Virus record (IMG/VR): IMGVR_UViG_3300037247_001088 | Span: 1-43,938 of that record | Reading direction: 5' to 3' (one strand) | Source of the DNA: a virus | DNA length: 43,938 nucleotides | Shown: one piece after another, positions 22,390-31,415 of the stretch | How the letters are laid out: every line of letters starts with the position of its first letter | How positions within the stretch are numbered: the stretch's first letter is position 1 | Made by a program: the position numbers and the translations under genes | The notes under the pieces: generated by a model | What the model was told of the DNA's origin: nothing | Seen by the model: only the letters and a program-made list of their open reading frames with translations | The model's database searches: none

Positions 22390-25300
22390 GGCGCTCCAAA
22401 GAGTGCTTGCATACGCCCTGGCGTGGGTGCTGGCTGAATAGCTGCCGCGGGTGCGGTACGTTCGGGAACAGCCGCAGTCTCTCCCGCAAGTATGATGCCA
22501 CGCGCTTCCGCACGAACCGCCGTCATTAGGCCAGACCAGAAGTCCTTACGCTGTGCTTGTGTCGCTTCTGCATAGCCTGGCTCGGCAAAGCCCGCTGGCA
22601 GTTCTCGGTTAGCGATCTGCACCACCAACTCTTTATACCGCTTCCACTCATCATCGGTCAGGAAGACGCCAGGGTCAGGGCCTATCGTCCTATTGACTGA
22701 GATACCCACGTCTGCGTCCTCCAATGCGATACGAACTTCCCTGGAAAGCTGCCGCTTGATCTCCGCCTCAGTAGCCAACCGCAGTCCCGTTACCCATGCT
22801 GACTTTGCAGGAGAGTCTGGACGCTCCTCTTCTTCTTGTGCTGTCACAATACGCGGGTCACTTCCTAGCTGCCACCGCTGCTCCGGCGGCAATGCTTCCC
22901 AGTCAACACCATACGCCTCCTGAGCCACCACATTCTGAGCGGCCCCGATGTTCTCACGGGCCGTCTCGTAGGTTTGAGCACCGAACCCCACCAACTGAGG
23001 AGACGATAAGAGACCTCCGCGCACGTTGTCTTCGCCAAAGCCCTCGAAGATGTCTACGGCGGAAAGCGGGGCAAAGAGATCACGCAGCCCTATCAAGAGG
23101 TCGGAGGGATCAGCTAAGTCCCGCTTATCTCCAACATAGTTCTCGCCGTCCGCGAAGGCATTCATAACACCAGGAATAGGCGCGAACTTGCTCTGGATGA
23201 ACCGCCCAATGGCATCCTTGCGGTCTAGGGGCATGAGTTCGCCCGCCCCTGTCTTGGTAGTGCCTGTAGCAAGCCTAGCAATGAGCTTCACATAAGGGGA
23301 CGCGCCACCCGTAAGGTCGAACCAGGTCTTTGTTCCCTTGATCCGGACATGCCCAAAGTGTACTGAGCGCATGTCGAAGTCTGTGTCCCAGATACCAGCT
23401 AGCTCCCCTAACTTGACCGTGGCAAAGTATGTGCCCCACATCCCAACGATCATGCGCACTGCCTCAGAGCGAGCCGTGGCCGTTGTTATACCTCTGCCGC
23501 TGACAAGTCCCGCGGCCAGCATGTAGTACGGCTCAACCTGCGAAACAGCCAACCTAAGCGACCAGAACAAGGGCGACAGTGCTGTGGCTCGACCTTGTAG
23601 CCATTCGATACTGCCTCTGCCTGTCATGGTGTTGTAGAGACGCGCGAGTTCCGTGAACTCCTCTACGCTGCGCCCGCTGACTGTTGCCGCCTCTTCCAAA
23701 GACGTGATCTTGCTGAAGTCAATCCCATCAGGGAACCAACTCTGCACAGTGTTATCAAACATGCCCGTGCGCATCCAGTTCCCAGGCACCACGAAGCCAC
23801 GCTCTGAGCCTTTGTAGCCAGGGACCCTCGACAGAAGCCTGTTGCTGAAGAACTCCTCTCCAACACCAAGCGATGTTTGAAAGTCCAGAAAATCGAGGCC
23901 CGCCCACTCTGCGATGTTCGCCAGGGGCCTTGTAGCCATAGCGTCCTGTATAGCGTCCGCTGCAACTGGATGGAGCATACTCCGAAGCATCGGCTTCCAC
24001 GCACTAGCCCATGTCTTTGGGTGCGTCGTCAGCGTTCGCCATCCCTGCCGCAGCATAAAAGAGGCGTCCCACATTGAGCGCATCGCCCTGGGTACGTTCA
24101 GTACGTCCATCGTCATCTGCCACTTTGACGGGGGGACAAGATTCCTGATGTCCCTCATCAGAGCCTCGTAGAGCCTATTCTGTTGCAGCCCTGGCTCCAT
24201 AGCCCGTACAACGCGCGCCCTATCCATGAGATTGTTCGCTACGGCATCAGGGAGAGCTACGCCCTCTTTGCTTGTCAGTCTGCGCGCGGTGTTTATAGCC
24301 TGTCGTTCAAGGTTCCGAGCGCGCTTCTTGGCTTCAGGAACCATACGGCCCGCAAGCACCTCCAAGTCTTCGGCGCGCTTCTTGAGAAGTCTCGCCTGTT
24401 CTCGCGCTGCAACCTGAGTGGCTCTTGCTTCCGCCACGGGAGTGAAGGCTTTGATCTCATCTATCAGCGCTCTACGTGCCGCAGTTTGAGTTTCCTCCGG
24501 CAAGTCCTTCAGTGCTCTCGCTCGGTCAAGAAAGTCCCGTGCCATGTCCTCCGGTAGTTCAGCGGCGTATTTCCGGAGCACCGTCTTGGCCTGTCCGATT
24601 GCAAGTCGATCCGCGGCGGCCACTGCTCTCGGTGCCGCACGGGAACTGGCGTCTATGAGGAAAGCTAGGTCTTTGACGTACTGATTGGCAGCACGGCGAG
24701 TCGGCTCAGCTTGTTTCCTCAACGTCGCAGCCTGTTCTAGACTCGCAGCGGCCTCGGATTCAGCATCAGTGACTATCTTACGAGCCGTGGCCTTGACCTC
24801 TGCTACGCGAGTAGCCGCCTCGGCCTGCGCCAATCGTTTCTCTACGGCAGCGGTCGCCTTTTCACCCCCCGTTGTGATGTACCTCCGTATCACTCGGTTG
24901 GCTTCCATCAGCATCCCTTCGGGCGAGAGCTTGCTGATGATGGAGAACGCCTGTACCTCTTGGCCCGCGGCTGTGCCCTTCTGAGCTAAAGCCGCTATGA
25001 TCCGTTGCGCCTCAGTAAGGTCACCCGCTGCTTCGGCTTGCCTGAAGAGAAGCAGCCCCTCAGCGACACTAACAGGGTCGGCGGGGCGTGCAAGATCCAG
25101 CACCCTCTCCCTGGCAGCAGCAGGATCAGTAGCGATTCGCTGGGTAGCTTCATCAACAGCTACCCGATTGCCGATCTCCTCGTAGGTTTGGATGTTCTCA
25201 TCAAGTGCCTGACGAAGTTCGGGGCTGACCAATCCCTCAGTCGTTCGCAAGCGCGCTGTAAGACCACGCTCGGGACCACTGGGTGTACCCTTTGGCGCAG

Positions 25301-26513
25301 TAGTAGGTGGCAGTGGTGTAGCCTCTATCGGTAACTCGGCCTGCACTCGTGCTAATTGATCAGCCTCCAACTGCCCTCGCAGAAAGTCCTCTGTCCCCTG
25401 CATCCGTATTGTCCGTCCCTGTGCATCAGTTCCCACAACACGTAGGGGACCATCTCGCTCAACATTTTTAGTTGCCTTGAGAACCCGTAACTTACCACCA
25501 CCGCGATTGACTTCTCGAACGGCCTCTCTCAAAGTAGCTGCCTTTTCCGGTACACGCCCAGCCTCGGCACCGGGAAGAGCACGGGCACGTTCAGCTATAG
25601 CCGGAACCTCTTTCTCAATAACACGGGCCCCTGTCTGTACCACCTCCTCCACCAGTTCCTTCCCTACTCTCGCCAGCACAAGGCTGTTGGGTATGATACC
25701 TATGAAAGGAGCTAAGTTGCTAAGGTCAGCAACGAAACGTTTGAGCCAGTGCGCCTCCGGAAACGCGGTCGGATTCCCTTGATATACAAGCTGTGCTGCG
25801 GCCAGCGAATCTTTGAGGGGCCGCAGCACAGCGGTAGGGTCATCGGCTAGTTCCGCTTCCAACGACAGCCCGAACTCTTCACTCGCCCCCAAGAGCTTGA
25901 AAAGCTGTGTGACCGCACTCTTCACAAACGCGGCCTCGCGCGGCTGTGCTTGCTCTACCGCTCCCCAGAAGTCCTCGCCCAGACTGAACAGTGTCCCTAG
26001 CACCATCGGGATAGTCTGTTCACCCTCCGGAGGCTCCTCGCGTGGAGTAGTCAGCCTACGTGCCGTCTCAGACAACGCGGGATCAATGGGGAAGCGCATC
26101 ACCTCCGGCTCGCGCAGAGTAGGTTCTGGCTCAAACGCGATACGCCCTGTCTCTTCAAGTTCTCTAGCTAGCTCAGGAAGTACCAAACGAGCAACCCTCT
26201 CCATGAAGGAAGGCTGCGGTTCAACGGGAGGAGCAGATGGAGGTGCTGTGACACCAAAGTCTTGTGCAGCCTCCGTCGCTCTGGCAATGGCCTCTCGGAA
26301 TGGATCGAGGGGGCTAGGTGTGGGTGTTACCGGTAAAGGAGTGAAGTTCTGCCCTGGGCCACTAGGCACACCAGGAGCGGGCACGGTCTCAGCGATGGGA
26401 GGAAAGCGACGTAGAGCGCTCGCCTGTACTTCGGTCGTTTGTGGACCTTCTGCTAGGCCGAATAGGTTGCGCATCCGACCACGGATGCTCTCGCGATCAA
26501 GAGGAAGAACCAT
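22386..26513 (-). CDS. Giant virion/ejection-type polyvalent protein with LPD38-like domain
   Basis: 1375 aa from ATG 26513 (AGAGG upstream; ATG 26540 overlaps the upstream gene more). Order of parts: Pro-rich N-terminus, helical region, a very long Ala/Glu/Arg coiled coil (about residues 540-800), and a conserved C-terminal block with DVLNVPRAMRSMWDASFMLRQG, HPKTWASAWKPML, EWAGLDFLDF, EEFFSNRLLSRVPGYKGSERGF, and a hydrophobic segment (AVSQVEPYYMLAAGLVSG). That block matches the large-polyvalent-protein LPD38 type. Such proteins ride in the capsid and enter the cell with DNA. The place between capsid and portal genes fits. Confidence 0.72.
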   Translation of the reverse strand: MVLPLDRESIRGRMRNLFGLAEGPQTTEVQASALRRFPPIAETVPAPGVPSGPGQNFTPLPVTPTPSPLDPFREAIARATEAAQDFGVTAPPSAPPVEPQPSFMERVARLVLPELARELEETGRIAFEPEPTLREPEVMRFPIDPALSETARRLTTPREEPPEGEQTIPMVLGTLFSLGEDFWGAVEQAQPREAAFVKSAVTQLFKLLGASEEFGLSLEAELADDPTAVLRPLKDSLAAAQLVYQGNPTAFPEAHWLKRFVADLSNLAPFIGIIPNSLVLARVGKELVEEVVQTGARVIEKEVPAIAERARALPGAEAGRVPEKAATLREAVREVNRGGGKLRVLKATKNVERDGPLRVVGTDAQGRTIRMQGTEDFLRGQLEADQLARVQAELPIEATPLPPTTAPKGTPSGPERGLTARLRTTEGLVSPELRQALDENIQTYEEIGNRVAVDEATQRIATDPAAARERVLDLARPADPVSVAEGLLLFRQAEAAGDLTEAQRIIAALAQKGTAAGQEVQAFSIISKLSPEGMLMEANRVIRRYITTGGEKATAAVEKRLAQAEAATRVAEVKATARKIVTDAESEAAASLEQAATLRKQAEPTRRAANQYVKDLAFLIDASSRAAPRAVAAADRLAIGQAKTVLRKYAAELPEDMARDFLDRARALKDLPEETQTAARRALIDEIKAFTPVAEARATQVAAREQARLLKKRAEDLEVLAGRMVPEAKKRARNLERQAINTARRLTSKEGVALPDAVANNLMDRARVVRAMEPGLQQNRLYEALMRDIRNLVPPSKWQMTMDVLNVPRAMRSMWDASFMLRQGWRTLTTHPKTWASAWKPMLRSMLHPVAADAIQDAMATRPLANIAEWAGLDFLDFQTSLGVGEEFFSNRLLSRVPGYKGSERGFVVPGNWMRTGMFDNTVQSWFPDGIDFSKITSLEEAATVSGRSVEEFTELARLYNTMTGRGSIEWLQGRATALSPLFWSLRLAVSQVEPYYMLAAGLVSGRGITTATARSEAVRMIVGMWGTYFATVKLGELAGIWDTDFDMRSVHFGHVRIKGTKTWFDLTGGASPYVKLIARLATGTTKTGAGELMPLDRKDAIGRFIQSKFAPIPGVMNAFADGENYVGDKRDLADPSDLLIGLRDLFAPLSAVDIFEGFGEDNVRGGLLSSPQLVGFGAQTYETARENIGAAQNVVAQEAYGVDWEALPPEQRWQLGSDPRIVTAQEEEERPDSPAKSAWVTGLRLATEAEIKRQLSREVRIALEDADVGISVNRTIGPDPGVFLTDDEWKRYKELVVQIANRELPAGFAEPGYAEATQAQRKDFWSGLMTAVRAEARGIILAGETAAVPERTAPAAAIQPAPTPGRMQALFGAP

Positions 26514-26748
26514 TGAACCTCTTGTCTGGCATGGGGGCATCTAGGTCTATCCATGGCTCATACATCACTACCCCTTCTCTTGCATCTGCCTGCATCAACA
26601 CCCACTGGAGATTCCGCTGGGACACTTCACCCAAGAGAGGGTTTATGCACTCGTCGCAGATTTGTTGCACTTCCAGTCCGTACTCAACCTCTGTCTTACC
26701 GAGGTGCTTACGGCAACGAGCACAAACGAGGTCTACCAGATAGCTCAT
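26497..26748 (-). CDS. Zinc-ribbon micro-protein
   Basis: 83 aa. CARCRKHLG and ICDEC 20 residues later form a four-Cys zinc site near the N-terminus; the rest (GEVSQRNLQWVLMQADAREGVVMYEPWIDLD) is not recognisable. It overlaps the upstream gene by ATGA and the giant gene downstream by 17 bases. Confidence 0.6.
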   Translation of the reverse strand: MSYLVDLVCARCRKHLGKTEVEYGLEVQQICDECINPLLGEVSQRNLQWVLMQADAREGVVMYEPWIDLDAPMPDKRFNGSSS

Positions 26749-26942
26749 AACGTCTCCAACTTCTCCTTCGCCTCTTCTTCGCTCTGAATCTCTCGCTCCA
26801 TGACCTCCGACTCGATCTGGAGAGCATACCCATGGTTAGGGGGCGTCTCTGCCATCACGGACACCGTTTGACGATAGATGATCCAGCCCTCACCCTCACT
26901 TCGGTAGAGCGCTCGGTAGACTGTCTTCACGTGTTCTGTCAT
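26745..26942 (-). CDS. Small acidic protein, unknown
   Basis: 65 aa from ATG 26942 (ATGA overlap with the upstream stop). MTEHVKTVYRALYRSEGEGWIIYRQTVSVMAE and a Glu-rich helical tail (SEVMEREIQSEEEAKEKLETL). No family. Member of a chain of micro-genes with 4-base overlaps. Confidence 0.55.
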   Translation of the reverse strand: MTEHVKTVYRALYRSEGEGWIIYRQTVSVMAETPPNHGYALQIESEVMEREIQSEEEAKEKLETL

Positions 26943-27055
26943 ACCCACTCTAACTCCCCTAGCGAGCGCCACTCTCCATCCTTATAGCGGACGATTTTGT
27001 CTCCCACTGTACGTATTACGGTCGACAGCTCAACAGTGTAGGCTCCGACCTTCAT
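26939..27055 (-). CDS. Micro-protein, 38 aa
   Basis: Strong ribosome site GGGAGGAGG before ATG 27055; stop overlaps the next start by ATGA. Product MKVGAYTVELSTVIRTVGDKIVRYKDGEWRSLGELEWV is beta-like. Both coupled junctions support translation. Function unknown. Confidence 0.5.
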   Translation of the reverse strand: MKVGAYTVELSTVIRTVGDKIVRYKDGEWRSLGELEWV

Positions 27056-27174
27056 GCCAACCTCCTCCCATGTTTCTTCGCCTCATGCAGATCGCGTAGA
27101 CCCGCATACGGGAACACCACTCTACACCAGCGGCAGCCAACCTTCATTGAGAAAGCCTTGGGCCAAATCCTCAC
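27052..27174 (-). CDS. C2H2-like zinc-finger micro-protein, 40 aa
   Basis: GTG 27174 overlaps the upstream stop (GTGA); TGA overlaps the next ATG. CRWC, a 12-residue spacer with a central Phe/Tyr-Leu, then HEAKKH gives a CxxC...HxxxxH finger in VGCRWCRVVFPYAGLRDLHEAKKHGRR, very close to classical C2H2 spacing. Rare in phage late regions; probable nucleic-acid binding. Confidence 0.5.
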   Translation of the reverse strand: MRIWPKAFSMKVGCRWCRVVFPYAGLRDLHEAKKHGRRLA

Positions 27175-27275
27175 GGGAGAGGCACTTCAATCCATTCACA
27201 ACGACCCATGAAGTCCGTTGTGAAGAAGACGCGGACCTTACCGTCTCGGTCTCGACCAACTATGAATACAGTCAT
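27171..27275 (-). CDS. Micro-protein, 34 aa
   Basis: ATG 27275 with GGAGG upstream and 4-base overlap with the next gene. Sequence MTVFIVGRDRDGKVRVFFTTDFMGRCEWIEVPLP reads as a small beta protein. Starts one base before the stop of the membrane protein gene ends its span. Function unknown. Confidence 0.45.
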   Translation of the reverse strand: MTVFIVGRDRDGKVRVFFTTDFMGRCEWIEVPLP

Positions 27276-27276
27276 C

Positions 27277-27453
27277 CTATCCTCCAGGCGATCGCTGCTT
27301 GAGAACTAGATAGACTCTCAGCCAGCACAAGCCACTCATACCGCCTACTAGCAGCCCAATAAGAGCTATCCGGTCGAATTGAGAAAGGCCCCAAAAGCCA
27401 ACAATGAATGACATCACAGCTAGAAACCAGATGCAAATAGCAGTACGGATCAT
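27277..27453 (-). CDS. Two-span micro membrane protein (58 aa)
   Basis: ATG 27453 overlaps the stop of the 411-aa gene (ATGA), with GGAGGG upstream. Two hydrophobic spans, IRTAICIWFLAVMSFIVGFWGL and RIALIGLLVGGMSGLCWL, joined by SQFD, and a basic C-terminus (RVYLVLKQRS). Topology is holin-like, but it is 20 kb from the wall hydrolase and lies among putative ejection proteins, so a role in DNA entry or virion membrane contact is equally possible. Confidence 0.65.
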   Translation of the reverse strand: MIRTAICIWFLAVMSFIVGFWGLSQFDRIALIGLLVGGMSGLCWLRVYLVLKQRSPGG

Positions 27454-28685
27454 CGCTGCCCTCCGAAGCCCGCTGTCCTCCCGACCGGCCGTAGTCCACT
27501 CCTCAGTCGATCCCAGAAGAATTGCTGTTCCCCCGGTGATACCCCGCTCTCTACCGCTACACGTTCCTGGAAGCTCGCTCGTTCCACCGGACTCATGCGG
27601 GCCTGGGCCTGGGCCCCAGGGGTTCGCAGAGAGCCCGCAGGAGCGCCGCTGGGCCCGCTCAGGAAGGGCCTGCCAAGTGGCTCGCCCCGCCTGATAGCAG
27701 CCTGGAATGGGGCCACGGGCACGGTCTCTAGGGCTTCTTGTGGTGTCTGGCCCGTAGTCAGCGACAGATAAGCCAGAGGGTTGCCAGCCCTAGCCGCTTG
27801 AATAGCGGATTGCTCACGTTCCAAGCCCAACCGCTGCCGTGACAGGTCTAGCTGAGCCGATTGGAATTCTGTAAGGCCGCCCCCGCCGAGTAGTCCCAAG
27901 CCAAGTGCATCTTGTAGGCCCTGCTGGTACTGTTCCTCAGTAATGTCGCCTCGCTGGAACGCTGAGAGTAGGTTCGCCGCTCGACCAGAGAACGCCTGGC
28001 CCCCGCCTCCATCGCCAAGAAAGAGCTGCTGACGACGGTTTGTAAGTTGTCTCAGATAGGTCTCTAAGGCAGTGCGGGTCTCGCTGGAAGCCGGCGGGAG
28101 AGCGCCAATCCGCACCGTTACAGTTTCGATCTCATCGTCCAGCGCAGCCACTTCATTGGTAAGCGCACCCGTAGCCCCTCCGCGCTGTATGACTCGGGTT
28201 GGATCGCCACCGAACGCCCCAGGCAAAACAAACGATTCGGGGTGAGCCTCCTCTGTAATCGGGTCAATGATCGATACACCCCTTCTCTCCTGCCCGCCAC
28301 CACCAAACCCTCCCGTCGGAGTCGGAGTCACTGGAGGTGCTTCTGGCTCACCACCACCGCCGAACAACCCTCCCAAGAACTCACCCACCTGGCCCAAGAG
28401 CCCAACCCCCCCGGTAGGCTCAGGGGCGGGCGCGGGCTGTGAGTAGGTAGCTTCCTGGCGATTGAGGGCAGCCATTGCTGCCTCGTCCCCACCAAGAGCA
28501 GCGAACGCTAGACTGCGCAAGCTGTTGATGGCCTCTTGTGCTTGCTCTGGAGGAATATGCCCGTTCCTTACGCCAATATCCACCAGATCACGAATGCCCT
28601 GCTCCTGCTCCGGAGTAAGCGGCCCCCCTGGGTTTTGAGGGAAGAACCGCAAGGGTTGCTGTCGTCCGAACTGTAGGTGGGCCAT
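27450..28685 (-). CDS. Putative internal virion protein, Gly/Gln-rich
   Basis: 411 aa from ATG 28685 (TGATG overlap). N-terminus helical (LTPEQEQGIRDLVDIGVRNGHIPPEQAQEAINSL), then Gly/Pro-rich low-complexity segments (EFLGGLFGGGGEPEAPP; GGFGGGGQERRG), then helical repeats rich in Gln/Ala (NLLSAFQRGDITEEQYQQGLQDALG; LDLSRQRLGLEREQSAIQAARAG). Composition and position between portal and the giant protein suggest an internal or ejection protein. No family recognised. Confidence 0.6.
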   Translation of the reverse strand: MAHLQFGRQQPLRFFPQNPGGPLTPEQEQGIRDLVDIGVRNGHIPPEQAQEAINSLRSLAFAALGGDEAAMAALNRQEATYSQPAPAPEPTGGVGLLGQVGEFLGGLFGGGGEPEAPPVTPTPTGGFGGGGQERRGVSIIDPITEEAHPESFVLPGAFGGDPTRVIQRGGATGALTNEVAALDDEIETVTVRIGALPPASSETRTALETYLRQLTNRRQQLFLGDGGGGQAFSGRAANLLSAFQRGDITEEQYQQGLQDALGLGLLGGGGLTEFQSAQLDLSRQRLGLEREQSAIQAARAGNPLAYLSLTTGQTPQEALETVPVAPFQAAIRRGEPLGRPFLSGPSGAPAGSLRTPGAQAQARMSPVERASFQERVAVESGVSPGEQQFFWDRLRSGLRPVGRTAGFGGQR

Positions 28686-29020
28686 CAAGCCATCCCCACC
28701 TTTCCCCACCTATAGACCTCTCTCATTCCTTCTCGACTCCAGGTCCACATAGAATAATCCTCTTCATATTCATCTCGCACAAGAAGCTGCACACTGTCTG
28801 GAAGTCGCCAGTTTACTCGACCCACAACCCGTAACAGTCCAGAGATGTCTAGTCTAGGATGGCCGTCGAAACGTCCCATGTAAACCGCTCCGGCAACCAA
28901 GGTACTATCAGCCCCAACAGAGTTTACATCAGTAAGGAAGTGAGAAAGCCATTGCTGAATGTCGTCAATCGACTCTATGCCCGAGCACAAGAGAATGACA
29001 TTGGTATCCCAGCTCATCAT
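28685..29020 (-). CDS. Small virion-region protein, unknown
   Basis: About 111 aa (ATG 29020 or 29017). SWDTNVILLCSGIESIDDIQQWL and a later VGRVNWRLPDSVQLLVRDEYEEDYSMWTWSREG look like a compact alpha/beta fold with Trp-rich end. I have no family name. It is coupled on both sides. Confidence 0.58.
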   Translation of the reverse strand: MMSWDTNVILLCSGIESIDDIQQWLSHFLTDVNSVGADSTLVAGAVYMGRFDGHPRLDISGLLRVVGRVNWRLPDSVQLLVRDEYEEDYSMWTWSREGMREVYRWGKVGMA

Positions 29021-29021
29021 C

Positions 29022-29162
29022 CTACCTCTCAGCGAATCTCACACCGAACCACGTCTTGCACCCGCGACAACGGAGCACCTGACCGACCCGAACACTGGCT
29101 ATGCGCACATAGCGCTTCCGGTGACACATCGGGCACTGGCCCTCCCCGTAGATGGAGGCCAT
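29022..29162 (-). CDS. Zinc-ribbon micro-protein, 46 aa
   Basis: ATG 29162 overlaps the upstream TAA by one base. CPMCHRKRYV and CRGCKTWFGV form a textbook four-Cys zinc ribbon with a 20-residue insert. Basic overall. Function unknown; candidate nucleic-acid or protein-contact module. Confidence 0.6.
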   Translation of the reverse strand: MASIYGEGQCPMCHRKRYVRIASVRVGQVLRCRGCKTWFGVRFAER

Positions 29163-29368
29163 TAGGAAGCCTTGACTCGCGTGAGGCTAGCAGACTTCAT
29201 AATCTTTGCCGTGCAGTCCGGACAATACTGCTCATACCACCCTGGAGGAGCCAACCATGTGGGCGGAAGGGTAACCTGAAACTGACTCCCGGATAGTTGG
29301 TTGGTAAACTCAGTGTTCTCTGAGTACCCACAACCGTCACATTTCACCACTTTGGTTACCGTAATCAT
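29162..29368 (-). CDS. Zinc-ribbon micro-protein, 68 aa
   Basis: CDGCGYSENTEF at residues 10-21 and CPDCTAKIM near 50 give a second zinc ribbon directly beside the 46-aa one. ATGA overlap with the gene upstream, TAATG overlap with the gene downstream. Function unknown. Confidence 0.62.
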   Translation of the reverse strand: MITVTKVVKCDGCGYSENTEFTNQLSGSQFQVTLPPTWLAPPGWYEQYCPDCTAKIMKSASLTRVKAS

Positions 29369-29646
29369 GAGACACCTCCGGCACCCTCACGCAGCCTCGC
29401 CCCGCCAGCGGGTTGAGCCACTGGGTTCAGCGCACTTAGCACGCACACAACGCAGGGCTGCTCCTCTCCGCCCTTATGCACCCGTTCCAGCATACGGTCT
29501 ATGTCTCCATCGGTGATCTGCTCTATCTCGAACGTGTTCGGGATGCCCATCTCTCCTCGAAGCTGCGCGTCATAGGCTTCGACAGCCCTGACGTTCCGGT
29601 GAAAGCCGTCCACGATGGCCCTGTAGAGGATGGCGTTGAGGGGCAT
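29365..29646 (-). CDS. Small portal-adjacent protein
   Basis: 93 aa. MPLNAILYRAIVDGFHRNVRAVEAYDAQLRGEM, then a helix and CVVC followed by a Gly/Ala-rich tail. Start overlaps the portal stop (TAATG). A connector or chaperone role is guessable from position only. Confidence 0.55.
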   Translation of the reverse strand: MPLNAILYRAIVDGFHRNVRAVEAYDAQLRGEMGIPNTFEIEQITDGDIDRMLERVHKGGEEQPCVVCVLSALNPVAQPAGGARLREGAGGVS

Positions 29647-31412
29647 TACGGCACCAACCTCCGCTCCAACCGCGTCCCGCCTGACCCCGCGTTGGCTATC
29701 TCGCGGGCGGTAGCCGCTTCCCTCTCCGGTGAACTAGGCTGAGCAAAGGTGGGCGTCCCCTCTACCTCGGTCTCGCTCAACTCCGCACCCTCGGCACTTT
29801 GCGTCTGCGCCAAGGAGCGCTGCGCTACGTTCAAGCCCTTCTCCATGAGATACATCTGAGTCAGTGTACCTATCGCTTGAGCCACCATAGCGATGACCTC
29901 TGGACTCCTCATCGCAGCGTCGGTGATGATCGCCGCCAACTCTGTCTCGGGGTCTTGCTCACGGGTGCCTTCTCTGAGATGCCGAGGCAAGCTACGTGCA
30001 CCGGCCGTCAGCTGACGAAGACTGGCATCCGCTTGCCTGTCGAGGTCCTCCGGTGGCCCCGCCATAATCTCTACATCATTCGCGTAGGCTCCGTCAATGT
30101 CGCTGCTATCGACCTTCTGGTCGTAGTCCCAGCCGTACGGACTACGCCCATAGACCCTGATGCCGTCAACAAGCCACTCGTCAATGCACCGCAGCACAGT
30201 GACGTTGCATAGCTCTAGCATCCCCTTCGTCGCGGAAAGCATCGCCTCCAACATCATGCGCACGTTCTGATTCTGGATAGCAGCTTCCGCCGCAGAGCTG
30301 GTCCCTGGCTGCCGGATACCCCGCAGAATAGAGGGTGTTGTCTCCCGATCCAACACCGCTTGCTGTTTCTCCATGAGGGAGAACAGGCTCGGATCGACCG
30401 TGCCGAGGTCGACTCGCTGGAAATGTTCCCCTGCTAGATTATCCAGCAGTATCACCTTGCCATGCCCTGGCAAGACTGTCACCAGCTCCTGGAGATCGGT
30501 GAAATAGTTTGGCCATGCCAACCGTCGAGTGACGCTGATGGTCTGATTGTACGTGGTGGAGTTCTCAATGATCGCTTGACGCTCTCGCGTGAGAAGACCG
30601 GCAGCTAGATTCTCTGGCCTCATTTGCTCATCGACCGAGCCCGTGCCACCGAACTTCACCGCGTAGGGTATGCCAATGCGGTTCTCCCGATAGATGGCAA
30701 ACCCTGTGCCCTGCACGACAAAAGCCATCGTGTCTTCGTCCCAGTATTCGTCACAATTGTAGTTGTTGTCGGGGTTGAGTTTCTCCGCTAGCTCAGGAAA
30801 CTCGTCAATTATGTCCTCCCCAAGACGTGTGCTTTTCTCGCCTATCCACTGAGGCCGGCGCGGGGAGAGGTCCCAGCAAAGCCATGCGGGATTAGGTGCG
30901 GTGACCCAGAACGGGAACATGTACTCCATCATTCGCTTGCGACGGCGCGATTTCTTTCTATAGTCGTCGTCCGTCTCGCCCTGTTCGCTCTCCGGCTCCT
31001 CCATCATGTGTTCGTACATGGGTACGTCAGGGACAATCTTGAGCGCGCTAACACCACACATGGGGAAGTTCTTCACGGCTTGCCGAACGGGATTCCACTG
31101 GCTCTGTTGAAACACCACATGCCAAAAGCCGGACAGGAACTTTGATCGTTTCTCCGCGTTGTCCTTGTCGGCTTCAGACTGAGCCCTCGCCATGACCCGT
31201 ATATAGCGGATCAACACGTGGTCGGCCATCTCGTCCACTATACGGGGTGCATCACCGAGTTTCAGCGGCTGAGAGATGCTAGCAGGGGTCTTCGGGGTAA
31301 ACTCAAGGCGATAGAGAGCCTGCGCCTGTAGCACCTGGTCCCGCATGGTGGAGAACCGGCCCCAGCCACGGGCCAGAGTCTTGAGGATCGTGTCTTGGCT
31401 AGTGAGGGTCAC
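29646..31412 (-). CDS. Portal (head-tail connector) protein
   Basis: 588 aa from GTG 31412. The length, the position directly after the large terminase and the pattern (KRSKFLSGFWHVVFQQ early; RRLAWPNYFTD and TVLPGHGKVILLDN in the middle; TTPSILRGIRQPGTSSAAEAAIQNQN with the crown-type helix; a Gln/Glu-rich C-terminus) are those of podovirus/siphovirus portals. It forms the dodecameric DNA channel of the capsid and docks the terminase. The DDDY and KKSRRRKR charged insert near 150 is unusual. Confidence 0.8.
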   Translation of the reverse strand: MTLTSQDTILKTLARGWGRFSTMRDQVLQAQALYRLEFTPKTPASISQPLKLGDAPRIVDEMADHVLIRYIRVMARAQSEADKDNAEKRSKFLSGFWHVVFQQSQWNPVRQAVKNFPMCGVSALKIVPDVPMYEHMMEEPESEQGETDDDYRKKSRRRKRMMEYMFPFWVTAPNPAWLCWDLSPRRPQWIGEKSTRLGEDIIDEFPELAEKLNPDNNYNCDEYWDEDTMAFVVQGTGFAIYRENRIGIPYAVKFGGTGSVDEQMRPENLAAGLLTRERQAIIENSTTYNQTISVTRRLAWPNYFTDLQELVTVLPGHGKVILLDNLAGEHFQRVDLGTVDPSLFSLMEKQQAVLDRETTPSILRGIRQPGTSSAAEAAIQNQNVRMMLEAMLSATKGMLELCNVTVLRCIDEWLVDGIRVYGRSPYGWDYDQKVDSSDIDGAYANDVEIMAGPPEDLDRQADASLRQLTAGARSLPRHLREGTREQDPETELAAIITDAAMRSPEVIAMVAQAIGTLTQMYLMEKGLNVAQRSLAQTQSAEGAELSETEVEGTPTFAQPSSPEREAATAREIANAGSGGTRLERRLVP

Positions 31413-31415
31413 TGT

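Noticed and set aside
25813-26544. 243-residue rightward frame inside the giant polyvalent gene
   Set aside because: Ser/Arg-rich composition typical of antisense to an Ala/Glu/Pro-rich GC gene; no ribosome site.
27272-27499. 75-residue leftward frame
   Set aside because: Overlaps the better-supported two-span membrane gene and the end of the 411-aa gene in another frame; no ribosome site.
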